DNA of 64,000 bases from Notamacropus eugenii (Eukaryota > Chordata > Mammalia > Diprotodontia > Macropodidae): positions 137,800,250 through 137,864,249 of the forward strand of contig NC_092878.1 in the NCBI RefSeq assembly GCF_028372415.1, read 5' to 3'. The notes under the pieces were generated by a model. That model was not told the DNA's origin, did not search any database, and worked only from the letters and a program-made list of their open reading frames with translations. Position 1 is the first letter of the stretch, and each line of letters starts with the position of its first letter. Both the position numbers and the translations under genes were made by a program. Below, one piece after another: positions 21,201 to 31,246 of this stretch.

Positions 21201-24200
21201 TTTGTAATGATAGCTACAATCTAATCGCTTTCTTTAGTTAGGCACTTACTTGGTATGTGTTATAATAGCAAATGATACTTTTGTTTTTTGAAAGTCCAAG
21301 TTTGCTACCCTGGTCCGTTGCAAGTGCAAAAGTAGACAGGAAACCAGGTCTCAACGCATGCTCTGGAGCATTATCATTCGCCACTGGAAAAAGACAGCAA
21401 GTTTTTCATAAAGGCTGTGAAGAGCCTGTACGAGAAATCAGGTTAAAAGCAAATGGAGCAACACAAACAATGCCTTATACCTCACAAACCCATAAACACT
21501 CCTCCTCATGAAACGTCAAGACATTTCATTTCAATGGTTTTATCAGGTTCAGGAGAGAGAGCCCTACTTAATTAACCACATGCTCAAAGCCCATAAATAA
21601 CTGAAGAAGAAACTGTTGAACTTTGCCTTGAATGTCTTCATCACAGTAAAACATTCATAATGAGTACCTGTATATTCTAAGTATACACAGGAAGATTTAC
21701 ATAAATTAAAATGCTCAAGGAATATGCTGCAGTTAAGAATAAAGTAAAAAGGGATTATTTCCACTTGTGCAAAAGAACATTTTCATTTGTAATAACATAA
21801 TGAAAACAAATTAAGTTGTCCCTCATGACTAACAGTATCAATGGGTTGTCACTCAATATCAATTTTCAACATACAATATTAGAAGATGTAAAGAGCATAA
21901 GTACTAGGTAATTGGGCTGAATAAATACTGACCCTAGAAGTTTCGTTTTATATAAATCTCTGCTATAAGCTTGTTTCTGGTGATTTGCCTTTTCTCCTGA
22001 AAGTGGAATGCAAAAATAAAATTTTGGTTAAGAATCTTTGTTGCTGGGGTTCTGGTTAACTCAAGTTTCACTATCAAAAAATTCTAAGAATATGTAATTT
22101 TCAGAAAGAAGGCAGAAAAGGGAAGAAATAAACTTTAAAAGTTAACTTTTTCCTCAGGGCATTAAGTGGGAGTATAAGCCCGTTAGATTTCAATTCAACA
22201 AACATTTATTAAATGCCTACTACATGAAAGGAACTGTTAAACAAAGGTCTTTGAAGGCTTTTTTTCAATTTATTATTAATTTTAAGTATTGAATTGTATA
22301 CTTGGCTCTTATAATTTAGATTTACTGATAGCAAATCATATATCAAAAACTGCCTTAAGTGGGGAACCAGCCTTTTGAAAAAACCTGTGTTCAAACACTG
22401 GCTACATAAAATACCTGACATGATAAACTGCAGGCCCAATAGCCAGTTTTAATAAATTCTAAAAACAGACTCCCTTGACAATGTAAAAACAAACGTCTTC
22501 TCAAAGCCCAAGAACAAGCTTCTTCCACTTACTAAAATAGCTTCTTGATTTTCTTTTTGTCACCCACACCAGGTAAAACCTGTTAATGTTTTAGTCAAAG
22601 TAGAAAACAAAATTTCCACTTAAATGTTACCTTTGATAACAGGCACTCCATCCCTGTCTGAGACTACAATGGCATGAAGACCTTCAACACTAGAGAAATA
22701 AAATAAGTTTAGTTATAACACATTACACTACATGTTCTCAAAATGTGAGCTTGAAGTTGGGCGCATGCGCACGTGCACGCGCGCACATACTCTCTCTCTC
22801 TCTCTCTCATATGTTCTTATAGATCAGACTTACGATCTCACGGACTCAGACGCTGCTTTCCACCATGGAGATACTGGCTCAGACTTGCCTGTATGATTCC
22901 TGTCCCAGGCCTCCCACAAGTTCACGTTAAGCTGGGGGTGGCTGTCTGCACTTGCTTCTGTTATAACCAAGTGACCAGCCGAGCCCCATGGACTGACTCT
23001 CCCCCCGGTAGCTCCTGAACTCACAAGTGACCAGTCTGTTTTCAATTCTGGGCATGCACTTCTCTGATGACATCCTTCTCTCTTTCTTTCTCAAACTTCC
23101 CTATTATGCACTGCCACCTTCTCACCTTACAGATATCCAGTATCTGACTGCTTGATGCTCATTTTTAACACTTCAAATAGTGGGACCATTCATGACTTAC
23201 AGTCAGACAACACCAGCATGTTTTATTCCCATGTAATACCTAACAAAACTCTGGGCACCTTAAACTAACAATTATGGCCAATACAACTAAACTCTTAAAA
23301 TCAGCCAAATCCAACTGTTGACTATGTGCTAATATTTAACTTTAAGTGAGAAAATAAGTTCATCAGTGAAGTCCTAAAATGATTACATATTCAATTTCAC
23401 TAAACACCATAAAGTGTTATGATTGTTCTGTTACACAGTTACAGAAGGCAGGACATGCATAGACAATAAACAGCCTTATACTATTTTGGTAGGGAATGCT
23501 CAAGTACATAATTGCAAACTTTATTGAATAATAAATGATGTAATAATTATTACGTTAATAATATTAATTATATAAATAACGTAAAGGCACAGAGATGGAC
23601 AGCAGGATACTAAGTTGTGGAGCTCAGCATAACACCCAGATCCCAAATCTAGAGCTTGTTTTGTGGCTCGCTGGGATCCGTGGCTGTGGGATGCTGGTTT
23701 TTCTAATCCTTTCACTCTGCTACACAACTCTTCCTCTTGGGTCAACAGGGCTAAACGTAGACCAAAACAGTACAAAAAAACCCTATTATGATGTTAGGAA
23801 TTCCAGCCTCTTCCTCTTTGACCTGCTCCTCTAGGAACCCAGGATCTCCATGCCTCCAATCCATGAAAGAAAGACAGAACCAAGGATGTCACCCAGATCT
23901 AAGAGATGCCTTTAGAGATAATCCACTCTCATTCCCCCAATGTTCCCTAATTGCTGGGCTATGGATCATTTTTTATAATTAAGTACAACTGTGATGTGAT
24001 GTGAGAGGCAGCATGGTGGGCCCAACTGAAAACTCTGGAGTCTGAAAAAACCATGTGACCATGGTCAAGTCAATTCACCTCTCAGTGCCCCAGGCAAACT
24101 CACTAAGATTGTAAATTACAGGTAAGTGCCAATCTGATTTAATGAATGAAAAAAATATTTATTAGGTGCTCACTGTCTGCCAAGCACTTTGCTATGTGCT

Positions 24201-26034
24201 GGAGATAAAAACAAAGAGACAATCTACTCTCAAAATCTACTCTCAAGGAACTCATATTGCTACTTAGGAAATATACATGAGTTCAACTGTAGGAGGGATG
24301 GAAAAGTCTGGAAATAATGATGCAGCAGAAAGCAAGGCCCAAAGTCCTCAAGGTGCATGGAGAGGTCAGACTGGGAAACAGGAAAGTGGGAAGATGGGGT
24401 ATCTCCTTTATTTCCTTCCTGCATTGCCAAGCCAGGAGTTTTTAGAGTGTTAAGTTCCTTATGTCAACAAACTCACAAGTGTGATCCAAAGAAAAATCAA
24501 AAAACTTCCATCACATAACATAACCCATAAAATTGCCATCATTTTCAAATACTGAAAATGGCACAGCAAAAGCCAAGTTTCCTATTTGTGGCGGAAAGAC
24601 ACTGGTCAAACAGGAAACTTTGTACCTATGTGCTTGGGGTTCAAACCCATCAATCATGTCATATGGCAACATAAGGAATAATTGATAAAGTCATTTAAAA
24701 GACATCCTCACCTATCAGGAAAAATTACAACCTATTATGTTAGAAACCTCTTCCATTTCTCTTATAAAACACATGAAACCACTGTGTACAGAAAATGTGA
24801 CGCTACTTTCCACTGAATATCCTTTCATCCTAAACTCATCTATCACTTAAAAACATATACATTTTAGTCCGAAATTTGAAGTAAATAAAAGTATTTTAAA
24901 ATTATCAAAAAAAATGATTCATTAATGAGTTTCTTTTCCTTTTATATTCTCTGATATTCAAATTAGAGGACCAACTAATGTTATAGAGAGGAGATAAGAA
25001 TAAAAGCCTTTTCTTCTTAATGGATATCAAACAGAAGAAAGTCCTAGAAAATGAGGACAAAAGCTTCTTAGAATATTTTAAGTAGAGTCTGAAGGAAATC
25101 AGTTGACAAATATAATAGGCCTCGTGTTGACATTCAAGATAAATGAACCGTACTGGGGACCATCACAGGGAAATGACAGACCACTAATACCTGAAATCAT
25201 TGGTACTACAGATAGGAGCACAAGATTTTTAGTAAGATGTGAGAAGTTAAGATTTCATGAAATGATACTTCCAGTTGGATGGGCTTCATGTGGATAGAGT
25301 GCTCTAAGAGGCCCTTCTTCATTTCCTAAGTGTTTTTTAAAAGATCAGACTGAGCTCTTAGAGCCAAATTGTTTGGTTTTTTTAATTTTACTTATTTTGT
25401 TTGTTACATTTTGAGTAGTGAGCTGTCTCCCAGCTTCCCACTCCAAACTAGAGAAGACCACATTTGACAGATTTATAATAAAACCTAAGCTAGTGATCAA
25501 TTGCTTAAGAAAATTTTATAATTTGGAAACCACCAGTTATTTACATTTTGAAATTGTATAAACAATTCAAATTTCAACACCCTGGTGATGTTTGTGCCTT
25601 GTTAACTCAATGTTAATTTTATCATGTCCAAGGTTTAGCTTTCAAGTGACCCTGTTGTCACAACTATGATCTGTTGCATTAAAATAGTCTTAAATTAGAC
25701 CAGTCACAAGGAAGGCTAAGGCATAAAATCATCACCACTATGACTACAATTTGATGTACATGCCATACCTAAAGGTTAACAGAGGAGGGAACAAACACAT
25801 TTATTTAACTGACCTACTGTTAGGCACTCTGGTGCTGTTTTGCAAATATCTCCAGGGGGAAGGGGGCCAGAAGGGAATATGTGTGTGCGCTATTATTATC
25901 CCATTTTTACAATTTAAGAAACTGAAGCTGAGATATGTTTAGAAATTTTAGTCTCTCACACACACACATGTGTATATATGTGTATACATATGTACACACA
26001 TATAAATATACATACATATATATATATATACATA

Positions 26035-26116
<82 letters not shown>

Positions 26117-28667
26117 TATATAGGAAATCAGGTCTTTAGAAAGATTTTAATTAAAGATGTTTCAACAGAAAACCCTTAACTACAGTCCAGTAACAATAAG
26201 CAACTTAGAAGCTTCTACCTTTATATCCATACACAGTGGACAGAACTCAGTTAATGAGCACTACTGTTTTCTATATGAGCAAGAGGCTTAGACAAAATTG
26301 CACAGGGCAGAAGGCAGAAAACGTAGTCTCCTTATTGATGACTCAGCCAGTTTGTTTCCTAGAAGAAATGCTGATATTTCCATTGCTGCTATTTGGTCCT
26401 GCCCAACCCTTTGTGACCCCATTTGGGGTTTTCTTGGCAGAGACACTGGATGGTTTGTCATTTCCTTTTCCAGCTCATCTTACAGATGAGGAAACTGAGG
26501 CAAACAGGGTGAGTGACTTGACCAGGATCACACAGCTTGTACATGTCTGAGGCAGGATTTGAATTCAGGAAGATGAGTATTCCTGAGCCCAGACCACTGC
26601 ACCATCAAGCGGTACTATGATATTCCCTTGTGACCCCTTTGACCATTTAAGTTTTTTCAACCCAGAGAATTTTTCCATGATGTGTGGTATAAGAATAAAG
26701 TCAGAATTTAATTATATGTAATATTTTCACATAATGGGTTAAGTGATGTCTCATGGCATTTTCTCCTTCCCTATCTCTCAGGATCCAGTAGATCTGATAG
26801 ACAGCTAGACAGATCTAGTTACCAGATAGCTCAGTCCTAACTCTCAGGAACTTTCTGAAGTTGCATTAGTAAAGGGAGCTTCCTTGTCTGGGAATTCCTA
26901 TGTCACATAACAGCTCCAGTCTCTATTTCCTATTTTTAAAAATGTGCGCATAGGTAAACTGTATTTGAATTTAAAGTATAAAAGAAATCCAAATCTTTCT
27001 CATTAGTAGAACACCTCAGACGAACTTCCCTAGCAAAAGCAGAAAGGCTCAGTTGATAAATACTACATCTAACACCACAAGAGAAATAAGCTGGCATGGC
27101 ACAAAAAAATGTCATAAATATGAAGCAAAGGCCATGATGAGAATGAAAAACATGCACATCTGCAAGCAGAATCATACTTTTCCTGTCTTTTCTGTGTGTC
27201 AATTTCATTTCCTTTCCAAGCACAGTATAAAAGCTTTACCTTAGAGTGAATCTAAAAGTGAAACGAATGTTGCGGTGTTTTTATTTTAAGGTGGCAACAA
27301 AGTGAGACTTTATGATTCAGAATTCAGGGTGACACTACTGATCCTTTACCTTGGTAACTTTTTGTAGAGGAATCTCTTCAAATCCTAGAAAAGGAGATAT
27401 AAAGTCACGTTGTAACAAGATGTCACAAGGGGAAAATACAGTTTCAAACACTTAGGGAGTTCCTCAAATCTGAGTGAATGGTATTTCATAACTTCCCTCA
27501 CCAGAGTCCCTAAATTTCCTAAAGCAAGTTTCAATTCAAACCCCATTCTTGAACTTCCCACAGGCCTGAACAATTCCTAGTTCAAACCTATTCTTATCCT
27601 TCCCACAAGCCTCAACAATTCCTGAACCCAGTTCACCAGCTTTGTCCTAAAGCTGCTATCCCTCATCATAAAACACCTCATAAAAGCAGAGTGCTGTGGG
27701 AAATACAAGGTCCTGACCTTCAAGTTTACAATCATATCCACCCAGAGGGAAAAACCAATAGTTTACATGTATACAAATCATTCATGATGGAGGGACCTTC
27801 CAGGTCAAATCTCAAGAAAGCTCTCCTATGTGTTGGAAGTTATTATCACTGCCATTTTTTTGATGAAACTGAAATATAAAGAAGTTAAGAAACTTGCTGA
27901 CTCAGAGCCAGCCAAGGCCAGGCCCAAGGTGTGCTGGTGTTCAGTGCCCTCTGACTCTCCATGACCCTGTTTGGGTTTTCTTGGCAGGGATAGTGGGGTG
28001 GCTTCCCATTTCCTTCTCCAGCTCATGTTCCAGACGAGGAAACTGAGGCGGACAGGGTGAAGTGCCTTGTCCGGGGTCCCCCGGCCCACAAGCACCTGAG
28101 GCTGGACTGGAGCTCGGCTAGGTGAGTCTGCCTGGCTCCACGCCACCTCCCTGCCCCGGCCCCAAGTCCAGCACACCTTCGCATGGCCTCATCTGACCCT
28201 GCCCAGCTCCAAGGGACCCTACGGCGACCACTCCGGCTCCAATCCAACAGGACACACGCCTTCTTTTTCTGTCCCCGGCGCCTGTCGGACCGACCACCGG
28301 GCTACATAAGTCACTGCCCGGTGCTGTCGGGCGGCGGGGGCTTCCTGCGGTTAAAGAGGATCTGAGCTGCGCCAAGGCACGGCGGGGTGCGGGGGTGCGG
28401 GGGCGCCGGGAGCCCCGGGCCGGGGACAGGAACGGACCTTTGTAAAGCGCCTGCTGTACGCACCTGGGCACTTATGGAGCACCGACTATGGGCCCGGCTC
28501 AGGGGCACCATCCCAGGGGAAGGGGACGTGCCCCACGGCCCGCAGGGCGGAGGCCCCGGGCGTCCCTGCGGCGGGGAGGTCACCCCTCCCAGGCTCCGTC
28601 CCCCGCCTCCCTCCCCCGCGCGGCCCTCCCCCAGCTGGGGGGGGGTGGTCTCACTCACATCCGCCAT
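18149..28667 (-). CDS. LAMTOR3: LAMTOR3 (MP1/MAPKSP1), complete, six coding exons, 124 aa
   Basis: Late endosomal/lysosomal adaptor, a roadblock/LC7-fold subunit of the Ragulator complex. It pairs with LAMTOR2 (p14), scaffolds MEK1-ERK on late endosomes, and helps recruit Rag GTPases and mTORC1 to lysosomes. Coding exons in order on the minus strand are 28667-28659, 27384-27350, 22689-22631, 21383-21250, 20453-20390 and 18222-18149. Phases match at every junction and the spliced frame is exactly 124 codons, the human length. It begins [13 protein letters not shown] and ends [10 protein letters not shown], where human ends VVEVS. Recognisable stretches are [55 protein letters not shown] and LEKELAPLF. 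The start ATG lies in a small exon just inside a CpG island; only three residues precede the first coding intron. Confidence 0.97.
19445..19850 (+). repeat. Two adjacent marsupial SINEs
   Basis: The first (19445-19600) has GCTGTGTGACCCTAGTCAAG and TACCTTATCTGTAAAATAGT. The second (19610-19850) has CACCTGGGTGGTACAGCAGA, ATTCAAGTTCAAATCCTGCC and TTTAAAGCACTATACAACTG. Both lie in the last LAMTOR3 intron. Confidence 0.75.
20390..20453 (-). CDS. LAMTOR3: LAMTOR3 exon 6
   Basis: This 64-bp exon encodes [20 protein letters not shown], then T and one base of a Gly codon. The acceptor CCCTTTTTTTAAG is pyrimidine-rich and the donor is GTATGT. Confidence 0.95.
21250..21383 (-). CDS. LAMTOR3: LAMTOR3 exon 5
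   Basis: This 134-bp exon encodes (V)[38 protein letters not shown] and YYNTYQ. It is the largest coding exon, covering the central helix and strand of the roadblock fold. The acceptor is TTTCCAG and the donor GTAAGT. Confidence 0.96.
22631..22689 (-). CDS. LAMTOR3: LAMTOR3 exon 4
   Basis: This 59-bp exon encodes (S)[19 protein letters not shown] plus one base, the first beta hairpin of the roadblock fold. The acceptor is TATTTCTCTAG and the donor GTAACA. Confidence 0.95.
22761..22809 (+). repeat. CpG-rich alternating purine-pyrimidine patch and (CT)n
   Basis: GCGCATGCGCACGTGCACGC then GCGCACATA alternates purine and pyrimidine, followed by (CT)9-10. It is an isolated CpG cluster in an AT-rich LAMTOR3 intron. 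Confidence 0.85.
22810..24000. other. LAMTOR3 intron, nothing recognised
   Basis: Several short frames occur on both strands (for example 22773-23018 and 23521-23775) without recognisable motifs. Confidence 0.5.
24003..24140 (+). repeat. Marsupial tRNA-derived SINE
   Basis: CAATTCACCTCTCAGTGCCC and CAGGCAAACTCACTAAGATT match the family of 5015-5208. Confidence 0.75.
24143..24310 (-). repeat. L2 LINE 3' end
   Basis: A reversed L2 terminus: ATTTATTAGGTGCTCACTGT, CTGCCAAGCACTTTGCTATG, then CTCAAGGAACTCATATTGCT. Confidence 0.75.
24311..25958. other. LAMTOR3 intron, nothing recognised
   Basis: AT-rich intron with short random frames only. Confidence 0.45.
25959..26123 (+). repeat. AC/TATG mosaic and (TA)33 microsatellite
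   Basis: A CACACA and TGTATA mosaic leads into 66 bases of pure TA (26041-26106), then CACACATATATATATA. The poly-Tyr/Ile frames on both strands come from this repeat. Confidence 0.95.
26372..26615 (+). repeat. Marsupial SINE, nearly full length
   Basis: TGACCCCATTTGGGGTTTTC, TTGGCAGAGACACTGGATGG, TACAGATGAGGAAACTGAGG and AGGCAGGATTTGAATTCAGG. Confidence 0.9.
27350..27384 (-). CDS. LAMTOR3: LAMTOR3 exon 3
   Basis: This 35-bp micro-exon encodes [11 protein letters not shown] plus two bases of a Ser codon. The acceptor is CTTTTCTAG and the donor GTAAAGG. It is too short for simple ORF detection but matches the human N-terminus exactly. Confidence 0.95.
27930..28115 (+). repeat. Marsupial SINE at the CpG-island edge
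   Basis: TGACCCTGTTTGGGTTTTCT, TTCCTTCTCCAGCTCATGTT and GACGAGGAAACTGAGGCGGA. This copy has kept or gained CpGs (GACGAGG, GGCGGA, CCGGGG), unlike its AT-shifted relatives. Confidence 0.85.
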
Positions 28668-28704
28668 GATGAGCCCCTTCCTCCCGCCGGGACGCTCCCC
28701 GCAC
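28659..28704 (-). CDS. LAMTOR3: LAMTOR3 exon 2: 5' UTR and start codon
   Basis: Acceptor TTCTCTTTCAG precedes 28704 and donor GTGAGTGA follows 28659. The last nine bases are ATG GCG GAT (28667-28659), giving M-A-D; the remaining 37 bases are 5' UTR. Reading through the donor gives a false longer frame of GC-rich intron sequence. Confidence 0.9.
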
Positions 28705-29200
28705 CTGAAAGAGAAACACCCAGTGAAGCGGGGCGGGCCCGGGATCGCCTCCCCGCCCCCATCCCAGAGCGGCCGCCCCTCCCCGCCGTCAGGCCGCGAG
28801 GCCTACCTGGCTCAGGCTGCCGGGGCCGCCGCAGGTAGCTCCGACCGCCTCAGCCGCTTCCTCTGGAACCCGCGGTCACATGATTATCGCTCTCTCAGGA
28901 AGCTCGGTCGGAGCCCTGGCCCCGTGACACACTGCTTCCGGGGAAAGGGGTAAGGACACCGGAAGCGGCTTCCTTGGCCCCGCTGCCCGCGGGGACCTGC
29001 CACGAAAAAAGGCCTGCCCCCTTCTTCTTCCCCTCCTCCACCCGCGGAGTCCTGCGCATGCGCCAGACCCGCCCCTTGCGCTCCTCAGCCCGCCCCGGAG
29101 TTCTGCGCATGCGCCCCCTTCGTCCTTTCTCCCTACTCTTCCCACCTCTCAGCAGAATGCGGCGCATGCGCCTGTCTCTTTCCTACTCATCCAGGGAGGG
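28668..29200 (-). promoter_or_regulatory. LAMTOR3: CpG-island promoter of LAMTOR3 with NRF1, ETS and E-box motifs
   Basis: A CpG-dense, TATA-less stretch lies upstream of the LAMTOR3 start. Three palindromic GCGCATGCGC cores, the NRF1 (nuclear respiratory factor 1) motif, sit at 29053-29064, 29104-29115 and 29161-29172. Two opposed ETS/GABP-type cores lie at 28934-28941 (GCTTCCGG) and 28959-28966 (CCGGAAGC). An E-box variant GTCACATGAT at 28875-28884 matches the TFEB/CLEAR consensus GTCACGTGAC at 8 of 10 positions, of interest because LAMTOR3 is lysosomal. Such islands are often bidirectional; a plus-strand transcript is not shown. Confidence 0.8.
28807..28870 (-). other. LAMTOR3: Likely LAMTOR3 untranslated exon 1
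   Basis: On the minus strand a GC-rich leader ends CCTGAGCCAG followed by donor GTAGGC (28806-28801), and the next acceptor (TTCTCTTTCAG) opens the ATG exon at 28704. This gives a seven-exon gene, as in human. The 5' limit near 28870 is a guess. Confidence 0.55.
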
Positions 29201-29439
29201 ACATTGAAGGAGTTTGCTAAAATGTTGCAGTCCCTCTGGCTGGATGCCAAGGGGCGCGTCAGGAAAACCACGCCTTAGATGTCCAATTGGAAGCATCCTC
29301 GACCTTCACTTTTTTTTTTCCATCATGTACCATCTGGGAAAGCCTTGGACCCCTGTCAGAGTCATGTTTTTAATGCATAAAATATTCATGAGATGACTAG
29401 GGAAAGCTTTCCCTCTTTCATTTCTTATCCTGCATGGAG

Positions 29440-30325
29440 GCTGATGTATACATATATGTATAATGTGTGTATGTATATATATATGCAGGTGTGTATATAT
29501 GCATGTGTGCACATATGTGCATGTGTATATACATATACACATGTGTTTATAAGTATGTGTATATATGTATGTGTGTATATACGTGTGTTTATATGTATGT
29601 GTGTATAGGTATTGTGTAAGTATATGTATGTATATACATGTGTGTTTATGTGCATGCATATATTGTGCAAATATGTGTGCATATAGTGTATATGCATACA
29701 TGTGTTTATATGTGTGTATATATGTACTGTGCATATATGTGTGCTCGCACACATACATGTTTATATGCACGCATATGTGTATATAGTGTGTATACATACA
29801 TGTGTTTGTGCATGTGTGTGCAAATCTATATGTATATATGCATATATGTGTGTATATATGTATTGTGCAAATATATGTATGTGTGTATGTATATGCATAC
29901 ATGTGTTTGTATGCATGCGTATATGTATGTGTGCAAATATGTATGTGTATGTGCATGTGCGTTTATATGTATGGTATATATGCATTATGTAAATGTATGT
30001 GTGTATATACATGCTTATATGCATGCACATGTGTCTAGTGTGTACATATGTGTTCGTGTGTGCATGCATGTATATGTATCTGTGCACGTGTGTATACACA
30101 TGCATGTGTTTATGTGTATATATTCATTGTGCAAATGTATGCGTGCACACATGTTTATATGTGTGCATGTATGCAAGTATGTGCACACTGTGTATACATA
30201 CCTGTGTTTGTGTGTGCGTGTATGTGCACAAATGTGTGGTGTGCATACATGCATGTATTTATGTGTATATATGTGTGCAAGTATATGTGCAAATATGCAT
30301 ATATGTGTGTATATACATATATATT
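29440..30325 (+). repeat. Alternating purine-pyrimidine minisatellite (TG/TA/CA), about 0.9 kb
   Basis: Almost 900 bases of TG, TA, CA and occasional CG steps. A recurrent ATGTGTTTATATG-like anchor recurs every 45-60 bases, and a TTGTGCAAATAT-like anchor recurs about as often, so this is a degenerate minisatellite with a roughly 50-bp period rather than a plain dinucleotide run. Overlapping Cys/Tyr/Met-rich or His/Thr-rich frames on both strands are by-products. Confidence 0.9.
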
Positions 30326-30329
30326 TGAG

Positions 30330-30605
30330 TGGTATCTCCATTTGATTGTGTTTCTTGAGGATAGGGACGGTCTTTTGCCCCTTTTTGTATCCCCAGTGCT
30401 TCGCAGTATTCCTGGCACATGACAGGTAATTAATAAATGTTCATGGAATTAAATCATATAGGTTGCTCTGTATTTGTTTGCATACTGTCTCCTCCATTAG
30501 ATTATAAACTCCTTGAGGGCAGATATTGTCTTCTGCTTCTTTTTGTGTCTCCAGTGCTTGGCACATAATTTTGTGCTTGATAAATGTTTGTTGAATTAAA
30601 TGTTG
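30330..30605 (+). repeat. Two L2 3' ends in tandem
   Basis: First copy: GTTTCTTGAGGATAGGGACG to TTAATAAATGTTCATGGAAT (to about 30445). Second copy: ATTATAAACTCCTTGAGGGC to TTGATAAATGTTTGTTGAAT (30495-30600). Confidence 0.85.
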
Positions 30606-30654
30606 AAAGTGAGTTTTCGGGAACATTTTTTTTTAATTCAGGTACTTCAGATTA

Positions 30655-30790
30655 AGAAGCCTAGACTAGAGCTAAAAGGAACTGTAGGGCCATGGAGCCC
30701 AGCCCTCTTCTTGTATAAATGCCAAAAGTGAGGCCCAGAGAGGTTCAGTGACTTGTCCAAGGTCACATGATCAAGCAGTCAGCTGATAAG
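30655..30790 (+). repeat. MIR-like SINE fragment
   Basis: AGTGAGGCCCAGAGAGGTTC followed by AGTGACTTGTCCAAGGTCAC, a typical MIR 3' core. Confidence 0.65.
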
Positions 30791-31246
30791 GTGAATCTAT
30801 TTTGGTACTTTTAAGTAGATGCTTGGGCTTCACATATTTAAAAGAAAAATAAAGGAAACTGCCTGACTTCAAGGGCCTTATGTTCTGTGAGGGAGACAAA
30901 AGGTAGAGATAAAAATAGACTTAAAATATATTTTGAAAGTATGTAATAAGAGCTTGGATGGATTCCTATTGTAGCCACAGCTGGTCCTCTTTCCTGCCCC
31001 ACCTTGGAGGTGTTTTACACACTGGGAGGGGAAAGAAGGGAAGGTTGTCATTAATGCTTTTCTGGAGGTCAGACTGCCTGTTGGTGGCTTTTTTCATTTC
31101 CTGATTTAGTGTCTTCAGGAGAGTTGTCTCTGATACCCTTCTTACTCACCTATTATGTGCTTTTACTTTTCAATTATTAAAGCAGTTTGAATTGGATTTT
31201 ATGCTTCACAAAGGCTTGCTGTGTTTTGCTTTGCTTGTTTTCAAAG

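Larger units (their letters stand above)
28100..29200. other. CpG island
   Basis: About 1.1 kb of GC-rich, CpG-rich DNA stands in an AT-rich window. It covers the first LAMTOR3 exons and promoter. Long open frames on both strands within it are a by-product of high GC content (few stop codons). Confidence 0.9.

Noticed and set aside
25907-26123. Poly(Tyr-Ile) frames on both strands
   Set aside because: Translation of the TA/CA microsatellite.
28023-29207. Open frames up to 188 codons on both strands of the CpG island
   Set aside because: High GC content depletes stops. The frames are Pro/Gly/Arg-rich and overlap the LAMTOR3 promoter, first exons and introns.
29306-30422. Many long overlapping frames (up to 235 codons) rich in Cys/Tyr/Met/Val on the plus strand and His/Thr/Tyr/Ile on the minus strand
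   Set aside because: They arise from the alternating TG/TA/CA repeat, which seldom makes stop codons. There is no domain, and the composition is that of the repeat.
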